Origin: Candidatus Nanohalarchaeota archaeon
GTDB lineage: Archaea > EX4484-52 > B79-G9
Length of the DNA: 8,699 bases
Direction: 5' to 3'
Assembly (NCBI GenBank): GCA_030635525.1
Contig: DAOVYR010000036.1
Coordinates: forward strand, 1 to 8,699
The translations under genes were made by a program, and so were the position numbers. The notes beneath the pieces were generated by a model. That model did no database searches. It was given only the letters and a program-made list of their open reading frames with translations, and was not told where the DNA came from. This document shows, one piece after another, positions 1 through 5,729 of this stretch (positions are counted from its first letter, which is position 1; each line of letters begins with the position of its first letter).

Positions 1-141
1 CTAAGCATCCTCAGCTACAGCCTAGCCAGAGAACAAAAAGCAAAACCCTGGAAAGTCATTGGAGAGCACCTGATAATCGCACTAATAGTCATAATCCTGA
101 CACATTACGCCGGCGACTGGATATCAAAAGCATTCACTTAG
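1..141 (+). CDS. 3' end of a membrane protein, probably VIT1/CCC1-like metal transporter
   Basis: The first 46 codons are open in frame 1 and end at a TAG at 139-141; the gene begins outside the window. The visible tail has a basic stretch (about residues 10-16, AREQKAK) followed by one strongly hydrophobic helix (about residues 21-40) and a short end containing HYAGDWI. A short basic loop, a last membrane helix and a soluble end of a few residues fit the C terminus of VIT1/CCC1 (DUF125) iron/manganese transporters, and that is my best reading, but 46 residues hold no diagnostic motif. Another multi-helix membrane protein is possible. The gene runs into the convergent Na/Pi-type gene, with two bases between the stop codons, so no independent terminator fits between them. 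Confidence 0.55.
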   Translation, partial: LSILSYSLAREQKAKPWKVIGEHLIIALIVIILTHYAGDWISKAFT

Positions 142-143
142 CC

Positions 144-1739
144 CTAATCAACCCTCTCAACCACATTCACAGAATGATCCCCTATCCTCTCAAGATTATG
201 CAACACATCAGTAAAAATAATCCCTGCCGCCGGGTTGCATATATTCCTCCTAAGCCGCACAATATGATTATGCTCAAACTCCTTATCATTCCTATCAATA
301 ACATTCTCAAGATCCCTGACCTTCTTAACCTTCTTCAAATCCCCTTTCTTAACCGCCCCGACAGCAGTCTGGTAAATCAAGATAGAATTCCCAAACATCT
401 CCAAAAGCTCCGCACGCGCCTTCCTCGAAAAAGTCACACGCTCATTCTCCATCTCCTCAGCAGCCTCAACCAGGTTAATCGCATGATCCGCAACCCTCTC
501 AAAATCAGTAATATTATGCTCAAGCGCAGAAAGGCGCCGCGCATCCTTCTTCGTCAACTGCCCCTGCGAAAGCTTCACAGAATAAGTACCTATCGCCTGG
601 AACAATCCATCAACAACATCCTCATGCTTATAGACCCTCTGCACAAGCCCCTTCTCATCATCCAAAAGCACCTTTTTCGAATCGCGAAGCATAACAAGCG
701 AAATCCTGGCCATCCTCATAACCTCCTTCTCCACACAGTCAAGAGCGACTGAAGGCATCCGAAGATAATTATTATCAAGATACTTAACCCCGCCATCTAC
801 AACAATCTCTTTCCCCGGAACGATTTTTTTAACCATGAATATAAAAACCGGTATAAAGAAGAGGAATACAAACGTACTCGTCACATTGAAAATCGTATGC
901 GCATTAGCAATCTGTCTCGGCACATCTGCCCCTATAGACGAAACCCCCTGCGTAAAAAGCGAGATGAACGGCAAGAAAAGCAACACACCGGCTACATTAA
1001 ACAACACATGAAGAACAGCAGCCCTTTTCGCTGACTTCGTGGCACCGTACGACGCCAAAAAAGCAGTGATGCATGTACCGATATTCGCACCCATTATAAG
1101 AGGTATAGCCGCTGAAAGATCGATCACCCCCTCCTGCGCCATCGCAATGACAACAGCCGTCGTTGCACTCGAACTCTGTATGATACCGGTAAATATAGCA
1201 CTTGCAAGGATTCCAAGCAAAGGCGTCTCACCGAACCCCATAAGTATACCAATAAAATACTCAGACTCACGCAAAGGCGCAACACCGCCTTTCATAATAT
1301 CCATACCCAAAAACAACAACCCAAACCCAAGCAAAATCTGGCCTGCATACGAATCATTCCTGGACTTCATAAAATAAACAAAAGCACCAATCGCGATAAT
1401 CGGAAGCGCAAACTTCCCGACAGGAAACGAAACCAACTGCGCAGTCACAGTCGTACCGATATTCGCACCAAAAATAATACCCGCAGACTGCTTAAGAGTC
1501 ATGATTCCGGAATTGATCAAAGATACTACAACTATTGTCGTAATACTCGAACTTTGGACAATACCAGTCACAGTACATCCGACAAAAGCCCCCTTCAGCG
1601 GGGTGTCAGTAAACCTCTTCAAAAGATTCTTGATGCGATTGCCAGCTGCCTTCTGCATACCGCCTGACAAAAGAGAGATACTATAGAGAAATAAGCCTAA
1701 CCCTCCGAATAACCCGAACAGCACATTAACATAATCCAT
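144..1739 (-). CDS. Na+/phosphate cotransporter-like protein (NptA/PNaS family) with C-terminal PhoU domain
   Basis: This is a membrane carrier of the Na/Pi-cotransporter II family, expected to move phosphate with sodium across the cytoplasmic membrane. The family's duplicated signature is clear: QSSSITT at about residues 62-68 and QSSSATT at about 188-194, each followed by GANIGT (about 91 and 217). About eight hydrophobic segments fill residues 4-305. The cytosolic tail (about 335-531) is PhoU-like, with two ExxxD metal-binding-type motifs, in ITDFERVAD and in HNLERIGDH; such tails probably tune transport. The size is normal for this fusion. The frame is open to an ATG at 1757, but I chose the ATG at 1739 because GTGAT (1743-1747, read on the minus strand) sits three bases before it, the same arrangement as gatB; nothing similar precedes 1757. 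Substrate and ion are inferred from the family only. Confidence 0.9.
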   Translation of the reverse strand: MDYVNVLFGLFGGLGLFLYSISLLSGGMQKAAGNRIKNLLKRFTDTPLKGAFVGCTVTGIVQSSSITTIVVVSLINSGIMTLKQSAGIIFGANIGTTVTAQLVSFPVGKFALPIIAIGAFVYFMKSRNDSYAGQILLGFGLLFLGMDIMKGGVAPLRESEYFIGILMGFGETPLLGILASAIFTGIIQSSSATTAVVIAMAQEGVIDLSAAIPLIMGANIGTCITAFLASYGATKSAKRAAVLHVLFNVAGVLLFLPFISLFTQGVSSIGADVPRQIANAHTIFNVTSTFVFLFFIPVFIFMVKKIVPGKEIVVDGGVKYLDNNYLRMPSVALDCVEKEVMRMARISLVMLRDSKKVLLDDEKGLVQRVYKHEDVVDGLFQAIGTYSVKLSQGQLTKKDARRLSALEHNITDFERVADHAINLVEAAEEMENERVTFSRKARAELLEMFGNSILIYQTAVGAVKKGDLKKVKKVRDLENVIDRNDKEFEHNHIVRLRRNICNPAAGIIFTDVLHNLERIGDHSVNVVERVD

Positions 1740-1966
1740 AGCATCACATACATACATTCATGGAACTACAGTCAATAACACAACACTTAACAAAGTGCCT
1801 GTTAATATCTTAGGTCGCAAAAAATAAGGATCCACTACTGAACAATCCTATACAGCGCCAATATTTTACAAATCCTGCAAAGCAAACGCAGTTTAACAAA
1901 TGATATCCAAAATAGATTTAATGTCTTTGGATACACTATTACTATAAGATTATTTATCCCACTAAA

Positions 1967-2053
1967 CATTTATATATCTTACAGGTGCCATCATTATTCC
2001 CACTCCATCCGGCACCTACATATATAAAAATAATCACATAATGAAAACGTGAT
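1967..2053 (+). promoter_or_regulatory. gatB promoter region: two TATA-like boxes, an inverted repeat and a GTGAT ribosome binding site
   Basis: The 317 bases between the divergent Na/Pi-type gene and gatB hold two archaeal TATA-like boxes, ATTTATATAT (1968-1977) and TATATAAAAA (2021-2030). The first would give a leader of roughly 55 bases. The second would start transcription almost at the ribosome binding site, so the first is the better candidate. Between them lies a perfect 7-base inverted repeat, AGGTGCC (1983-1989) and GGCACCT (2011-2017), 21 bases apart. GTGAT at 2049-2053 is three bases before the gatB ATG. No convincing TATA box for the minus-strand gene was found in 1740-1960, and nothing else recognisable is there. 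Confidence 0.5.
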
Positions 2054-2056
2054 ACT

Positions 2057-3469
2057 ATGAGCGACTATCCAATGATGTGCGGCCTTGAAACCCACGTACA
2101 ACTGCCATCAAAAACAAAAGTATTCTGCGGGTGCGAAAACCCGGTGAACTTAAAAGACGACCCGGACCCGAACACACTCACATGCCCTACATGCCTCGGA
2201 ATGCCTGGCTCAAAACCGCGCATGAACGAAAACGTCGTCCGGCTCGCATTAAGAGTAGCACTTGCGCTAAACTGCAAAATCGCAGGCGATATGTTCTTCT
2301 CAAGAAAAACCTACTTCTATCCTGACATGAGCAAAAACTTTCAGGTCACCCAGTTCGAAATCCCGCTTGCGACCTGCGGCATAATCGAAATAGACACAGA
2401 AGGCAAAAAGAAAAAAATCCGCATACGAAGAATCCACATAGAAGAAGACCCTGCAAAACTCATCCACGAAACCAACAACACTCTCGTAGACTATAACAGG
2501 GCAGGCATACCCCTCATAGAGATTGTGACAGAACCGGACTTCACAAGCCCGAAAGAGGCAAGAGCCTATTTGTTCAAGTTGGCGCAGATACTCGAATATC
2601 TTGAGATATATGTTCCGGATTCGATGGCGTCTATGAAGACAGATGCAAATATTTCCATAATGGGCGGCGATCGCGCAGAAGTCAAAAACATCACAGGCAC
2701 GAAAGAAATTGAGCGCGCCCTGAGTTTCGAGTACATCCGCCAGAAAAACATGTACAAACGCGGCTCAAAAATCGTGCAGGAGACGCGCAGATGGCTCCCC
2801 GAATCAGGCATCACGAAACTCATGCGAACAAAAGAGACAGAAGCAGACTACGGCTACATATTTGAGCCCGACCTCACAGAAATAACCATAAAAGAAACAG
2901 AAAAAAACGAGACAAAAAAGCAGATACCTGAACTGCCTGACGAAAAAAAGGCGCGATTCACAAAGCAATACAAAATCAGCCAAAAAGCAGCAGAAGGCAT
3001 CACATCAGAACCACGTCTGGCAGGCCTTTTCGAAAACGTCGCCAAAAAAGTGAAAACCGAAATCGCATCCTCATGGATTGCCGGACCGCTCCTGAAAACC
3101 CTCAACTACAACAATCTGACATACAAAACATCAGGACTCAAAGAAAGATGGATTATAGACCTCCTGCTTGACTTCCAGAGCAGAAGATACTCGGACCTCA
3201 CAACAGAGAGAATACTGCGCAAAATGGTTGACGACAAGCAGGACCACACATCAATCGCTAAAAAATACAACTTCTCTGCAATTGACACAAAACTTGACCT
3301 CGAAAAAATAGTGGCAGGAATAGCCAAATCCAATGAAAAAGCAGTAAACGACTACAAAAGCGGAGACCATAAAGTACTAAATTACCTTGTAGGCCAGGTC
3401 ATGAAAGAAACAAAAGGCGCAATTGATGCAAAGACTGCAAGGGAAAAGCTAATAAGAAACCTTAAATAA
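2057..3469 (+). CDS. gatB: Aspartyl/glutamyl-tRNA(Asn/Gln) amidotransferase subunit B
   Basis: GatB is the kinase/transamidase subunit of GatCAB, which converts Asp-tRNA(Asn) and/or Glu-tRNA(Gln) to the amidated form in the cytoplasm, using ammonia from GatA. At 470 residues it is full length for GatB and lacks the long insert of the archaeal paralogue GatE. It starts with the family motif CGLETHVQL (8-16). Two cysteine pairs, CGC (24-26) and CPTC (43-46), are the zinc site. The cradle domain has SRKTYFYPDMSKNFQVTQ (82-99), IHIEEDPAKLIHE, DYNRAGIPLIEIVTEPD and KTDANISI. The C-terminal YqeY-like tRNA-binding domain ends with LVGQVMKETKG and a short helix. The GTGAT ribosome binding site is three bases before the ATG. 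gatA and gatC are not in the window. The gene ends 21 bases before tRNA-Arg, whose TATA-like sequence overlaps the gatB stop codon. Confidence 0.97.
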   Translation: MSDYPMMCGLETHVQLPSKTKVFCGCENPVNLKDDPDPNTLTCPTCLGMPGSKPRMNENVVRLALRVALALNCKIAGDMFFSRKTYFYPDMSKNFQVTQFEIPLATCGIIEIDTEGKKKKIRIRRIHIEEDPAKLIHETNNTLVDYNRAGIPLIEIVTEPDFTSPKEARAYLFKLAQILEYLEIYVPDSMASMKTDANISIMGGDRAEVKNITGTKEIERALSFEYIRQKNMYKRGSKIVQETRRWLPESGITKLMRTKETEADYGYIFEPDLTEITIKETEKNETKKQIPELPDEKKARFTKQYKISQKAAEGITSEPRLAGLFENVAKKVKTEIASSWIAGPLLKTLNYNNLTYKTSGLKERWIIDLLLDFQSRRYSDLTTERILRKMVDDKQDHTSIAKKYNFSAIDTKLDLEKIVAGIAKSNEKAVNDYKSGDHKVLNYLVGQVMKETKGAIDAKTAREKLIRNLK

Positions 3470-3470
3470 T
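3461..3470 (+). promoter_or_regulatory. TATA-like box of tRNA-Arg, overlapping the gatB stop codon
   Basis: CTTAAATAAT lies 21-30 bases before the first base of tRNA-Arg, the usual archaeal TATA distance. It includes the last gatB codons and the stop (3467-3469), so the tRNA promoter is embedded in the coding end of gatB. Placement rests on sequence and spacing only. Confidence 0.5.
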
Positions 3471-3490
3471 TAACCGCACATTCTTTGTCT

Positions 3491-3598
3491 GGACCCGTAA
3501 CTCAGTGGATTAGAGTGCTTGGCTTCGGACCAAGTTGTCGGGGGTTCGAAACCAGGATAAGCAGACGCTTCCTGGCGCAAATCCCTCCGGGTTCGCCA
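3491..3598 (+). tRNA. tRNA-Arg(UCG) with a T-loop intron, CCA encoded
   Basis: It reads CGA codons. Acceptor stem GGACCCG (3491-3497) pairs with CGGGTTC (3588-3594, one G:U), followed by G73 and an encoded CCA (3596-3598). The D stem is ACTC/GAGT. The anticodon stem CTTGG/CCAAG encloses loop CTTCGGA with anticodon TCG (3524-3526). The T stem is GGGGG (3540-3544) with CCCTC (3583-3587, one G:U). The T loop begins TTCGAA and is then interrupted by 31 bases; removing 3551-3581 restores TTCGAAT, a perfect seven-base T loop. The mature length would be 77 bases including CCA. A short T run (3599-3603) follows directly and may stop transcription. It is the only tRNA of the two here with encoded CCA. 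Confidence 0.93.
3551..3581 (+). other. 31-base intron in the T loop of tRNA-Arg (position 59/60)
   Basis: The cut positions follow from the BHB layout. Outer helix: the T stem itself. Central helix: TTCG (3545-3548) against CGCA (3576-3579), with three of four pairs formed and one T/C mismatch. The 5' bulge is AA^A (cut after 3550) and the 3' bulge is AA^T (cut after 3581). The intron-side helix CCAGG (3552-3556) with CCTGG (3571-3575) starts exactly where the motif requires, and a second helix AAGC/GCTT (3559-3562 with 3567-3570) closes an AGAC loop. Splicing would be by the archaeal tRNA endonuclease. The site is non-canonical compared with the common 37/38 site. Confidence 0.85.
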
Positions 3599-3642
3599 TT
3601 TTTCCTTGTCAACAATCGCCAATCAATAGATCGGCTGCATTT
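3599..3642 (+). other. Short spacer after tRNA-Arg
   Basis: This begins with a run of five T (3599-3603), a probable terminator for tRNA-Arg. The remainder shows only weak likeness to the ends of the 70-base units that follow (CTTG at 3605-3608, then AATAGA), too weak to call a fourth copy. No ORF of note is present. Confidence 0.4.
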
Positions 3643-3852
3643 ACGGTTGCATCGCTAACATGCAACCGGAAAGCTTGAAAATAGACAAATAGTCCCTAAA
3701 TTTCCATGATTCACGGTTGCATCGCTAACATGCAACCGGAAAGCTTGAAATCAACCAACAGACCATATATTTCATGATTTTTGATTGATAAACCCATGCT
3801 TTCAATCAAAAAGCTTGGAAATAGACAAATAGTTCCTAAATTTCCATGATGC
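3643..3852. repeat. Three tandem 70-base units, each a hairpin plus a conserved tail
   Basis: The core AAGCTTG recurs at 3671, 3741 and 3811, exactly 70 bases apart. Units 1 and 2 share 38 identical bases (3643-3680 and 3713-3750). These include a 9-base-pair hairpin, CGGTTGCAT/ATGCAACCG with loop CGCTAAC (3644-3668 and 3714-3738). Unit 3 has an unrelated stem at the same place, TTTTTGATTGA (3778-3788) with TCAATCAAAAA (3802-3812), 11 pairs and a 13-base loop. The tail after the core is nearly identical in units 1 and 3 (3681-3710 and 3821-3850, one difference) but diverged in unit 2; all three tails contain CATGAT. The pattern suggests a structured RNA or a small palindromic repeat family rather than a protein gene. 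Function unknown. Confidence 0.8.
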
Positions 3853-3853
3853 C

Positions 3854-3934
3854 TTGCATGCCCACAAATACCGCCAAAGTTGTTGACATGCAAAGATTCC
3901 GCATGCCGCTACTTAACATAGTAGCGGAATCTTT
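3854..3934. repeat. Inverted repeats after the 70-base units; long hairpin resembling a terminator or operator
   Basis: Two structures overlap slightly. TTGCATG (3854-3860) pairs with CATGCAA (3887-3893). A stronger hairpin has inner stem CCGCTAC (3906-3912) with GTAGCGG (3921-3927), loop of eight, and outer stem AAAGATT (3892-3898) with AATCTTT (3928-3934), interrupted by a seven-base bulge on the left side. Because bases 3892-3893 are used by both, the two cannot form fully at once. The hairpin ends about 45 bases before the TATA box of the next gene. It could end transcription of the repeat region or act on the downstream promoter; neither is shown. Confidence 0.5.
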
Positions 3935-3978
3935 AGCATTTAGACAAAAAACAGGCAGCAGTTACGACATCGTAAAAC

Positions 3979-4017
3979 ATATATAAATAACCACGCCCCT
4001 AATATATACTACTGGTG
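3979..4017 (+). promoter_or_regulatory. TATA box and ribosome binding site of the surface protein gene
   Basis: CATATATAAATA (3979-3990) is a good archaeal TATA box; transcription would start near 4008, giving a leader of about 15 bases. GGTG at 4014-4017 is five bases before the ATG and matches the anti-Shine-Dalgarno complement GGAGGTGAT. Confidence 0.7.
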
Positions 4018-4022
4018 CCCAA

Positions 4023-5417
4023 ATGACATCTAAACTCATATTCGCAGTAGTCATCCTATCACTTCTACTTACTCCTGTCTCTGCATACTCAGAAGAGCCA
4101 TACACAATAAACATCCAATCAGACAGAGATGCTATACTCGCAGGCCAGAGAATCACATACACCGCAACAATTACAAATAATCTCAACCGCACAGACACAG
4201 TTGAACTGTCAATCACCGGAGACCCCCAGACCACCTGGGTCACACTAAACGATTACTCCATAAGGCTAAACCAAAACGAAACCAGGGAATTCATATTCTA
4301 TATCAGCCCCCCGTATGATACGCCTGTAAGCAAATACCTCTTTCGCCTCAAAGCAATCTCAAAAAACAACACACAGGACAGCATATCAAAAGACATCAAC
4401 ATGTATGTGATTGAAGTATCAAAAATAGACCTCACAATTTTTGCCACAGACAAAGACTATTACCTTATCGGTGAAAAGGTGACGCTGACCACAGGTATCA
4501 AAAACCTGGGGACTGGCAAATCACGAAATGCTACATTAAATGTAGAGCTGACAGGCCTTTCCGCAGACCAGAAAACGATACACTTTCCACCACTTGAAGT
4601 AGAGCAGGAACACATGGAAAAGAGAGAATATACATTTGACAGGCATACGGACAAAGGCATATATGAACTTACAGGCACACTCCTTGACGAAAGTGGTGTA
4701 GAAATCAATACTACGACTACTCTCTTCGAGATAGAAAAAAGGGCTATAATCAAACAGAAAAGAGACGAATCATCAACAATAATTGAAAAAACAATAACAT
4801 TACAGGCAACAAACAATGGAAATGACAGAGGGACAATCCGTATTATAGAAGACAAATCAAAAATACCGCATGTTATTGAGTTTGACAAACAGCCGGATGA
4901 AGAGACGCTTGACGGCGACGCAAAATACACCTGGACATGCGAACTGGATCCGCTCGAGACATGCACAGTGACATACAAAATCAAGCAGTGGGTATACGTT
5001 GTGATATTCATCGTCATAATTGCCCTCATCTTTGCGATACTAAACATAATAGAGAGACCCCTTATTACAAAGAAATACGAAAAAGGGAGGGTGCGTACAG
5101 TCACCATAGAGATAAAAAACAGAGCCAGACAGCCGATAGATGATGTATTGGTTCAGGATATGGTACCGACAATGTTCAATGTTGCAGAAAGCAGCACCAC
5201 GATAAAGCCTGCATCAATAAAACGCAAAAAAAACGGAACCCTGCTCATATGGAAGCTTGGTAAACTAGCGCCAAAAGACGAACGGATAATATCTTACAAA
5301 ATCAAGCCAATACTTGACGTTGATGGAAAAGTAAATCTGCCAAAAGCAAAAATAATCGCAAAAAGTTCAAATGGTATGAAATACAAAAGCAGGTCACAAA
5401 GCATAAAAATCAGCTAA
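4023..5417 (+). CDS. Secreted or anchored beta-rich surface protein with CARDB-like repeats and one C-terminal-side membrane helix
   Basis: This 464-residue protein has an N-terminal signal sequence (hydrophobic about 4-18, likely cut near VSAYS at 19-23). An extracellular part follows: two immunoglobulin-like CARDB/NEW3-type beta domains (about 25-132 and 133-238) and a third beta-rich stretch (about 250-320). Sequons at N55, N85, N115, N169 and N229 fit archaeal surface glycosylation, and C306 and C314 could form a disulphide next to the membrane. One strong helix (W323 to about I343) is followed by positive residues (KKYEKGRVR), which predicts the C terminus inside. The last 110 residues resemble another DUF11-like beta domain (VTIEIKNRARQPIDD at 360-374, then WKLGKLAPKDERIISYKI). 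The role is unknown; adhesion or envelope structure is a guess from architecture. It is monocistronic, between a hairpin region and tRNA-Tyr. Confidence 0.85.
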   Translation: MTSKLIFAVVILSLLLTPVSAYSEEPYTINIQSDRDAILAGQRITYTATITNNLNRTDTVELSITGDPQTTWVTLNDYSIRLNQNETREFIFYISPPYDTPVSKYLFRLKAISKNNTQDSISKDINMYVIEVSKIDLTIFATDKDYYLIGEKVTLTTGIKNLGTGKSRNATLNVELTGLSADQKTIHFPPLEVEQEHMEKREYTFDRHTDKGIYELTGTLLDESGVEINTTTTLFEIEKRAIIKQKRDESSTIIEKTITLQATNNGNDRGTIRIIEDKSKIPHVIEFDKQPDEETLDGDAKYTWTCELDPLETCTVTYKIKQWVYVVIFIVIIALIFAILNIIERPLITKKYEKGRVRTVTIEIKNRARQPIDDVLVQDMVPTMFNVAESSTTIKPASIKRKKNGTLLIWKLGKLAPKDERIISYKIKPILDVDGKVNLPKAKIIAKSSNGMKYKSRSQSIKIS

Positions 5418-5485
5418 ACCTTCTATAAAAGAATGAAAAAATAGATTAGTGCACAAAAACATAACAAAGTATAAAAACTTAACCC

Positions 5486-5495
5486 ATAAATATAC
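5486..5495 (+). promoter_or_regulatory. TATA box of tRNA-Tyr
   Basis: ATAAATATAC is 22-31 bases before the first base of tRNA-Tyr, as expected for an archaeal tRNA promoter. The 99 bases between the surface protein stop and tRNA-Tyr show nothing else. Confidence 0.65.
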
Positions 5496-5516
5496 ACTAC
5501 CAGTTATCAATTCTAT

Positions 5517-5661
5517 CCCGTTGTAACTCAATTGGTAGAGTGCTCGGCTGTAGACAAGTACCCGTCGGTGCTTTGGATTAGCAGGCATTCACATAATGCG
5601 CGTAAGAAATCTAAAAAACGCAGCTACCGAGTTGTTCCCGGTTCAAGTCCGGGCAACGGGA
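5517..5661 (+). tRNA. tRNA-Tyr(GUA) with an anticodon-loop intron; 3' end is the element's attachment site
   Basis: Acceptor stem CCCGTTG (5517-5523) pairs perfectly with CAACGGG (5654-5660), followed by A73 (5661). The C1:G72 pair and A73 are the archaeal/eukaryal tyrosine identity elements. The D stem is ACTC/GAGT and the anticodon stem CTCGG/CCGAG. The loop reads CTGTAG then, after the intron, A; the anticodon GTA is at 5550-5552. The T stem is CCCGG/CCGGG (5637-5653) with loop TTCAAGT. CCA is not encoded, unlike tRNA-Arg. The last bases plus CTC (5651-5664) are repeated exactly at 7755-7768, which marks the 3' end as an integration site. No strong T run follows the gene today. Confidence 0.95.
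5554..5625 (+). other. 72-base intron of tRNA-Tyr at position 37/38
   Basis: The splice sites follow the BHB rule: CTGT (5548-5551) pairs with GCAG (5620-5623) as the central helix (three Watson-Crick pairs and one T:G), with bulges AG^A (cut after 5553) and CT^A (cut after 5625). The exon-side helix is the anticodon stem. An intron-side helix directly next to the 5' bulge is not evident, so the motif may be the relaxed form. Inside is a small hairpin, GCATT/AATGC (5585-5599). I looked for C/D guide boxes and found no CTGA. Confidence 0.85.
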
Positions 5662-5664
5662 CTC
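5651..5664 (+). other. Left attachment site (attL) in the tRNA-Tyr 3' end
   Basis: GGGCAACGGGACTC covers the end of the T stem, the 3' acceptor strand, A73 and three bases beyond. It is identical to 7755-7768; the copies diverge on both sides. Confidence 0.75.
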
Positions 5665-5729
5665 ATCCTTCTGTTCATACCCCTACCTATCTACTTTGAA
5701 GCTTGATTGTAAATTTTTAAATATCTTTT

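Noticed and set aside
174..752. Long open frame on the plus strand opposite the PhoU-like tail
   Set aside because: Its composition is an antisense shadow (Pro, Leu, Ile, His rich), with no ribosome binding site, and the minus-strand gene is clearly real.
3643..3852. A short CRISPR array: repeat-like 38-base units with about 32-base spacers and TTGAAA ends
   Set aside because: The 'spacers' of units 1 and 3 are nearly identical, the third repeat has an unrelated stem, the period includes the conserved tail, and no cas gene is near.
4460..5107. 215-residue minus-strand frame inside the surface protein gene
   Set aside because: Rich in Ser, Val and Cys without motif or start signal; the plus-strand protein has a signal peptide, promoter and ribosome binding site.
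5554..5625. Guide RNA within the tRNA-Tyr intron
   Set aside because: No C or D boxes and no ACA tail; only a five-pair hairpin is visible.
5699..5715. Another copy of the 70-base unit core (AAGCTTG at 5700)
   Set aside because: Only seven bases match; neither the hairpin nor the tail is present.
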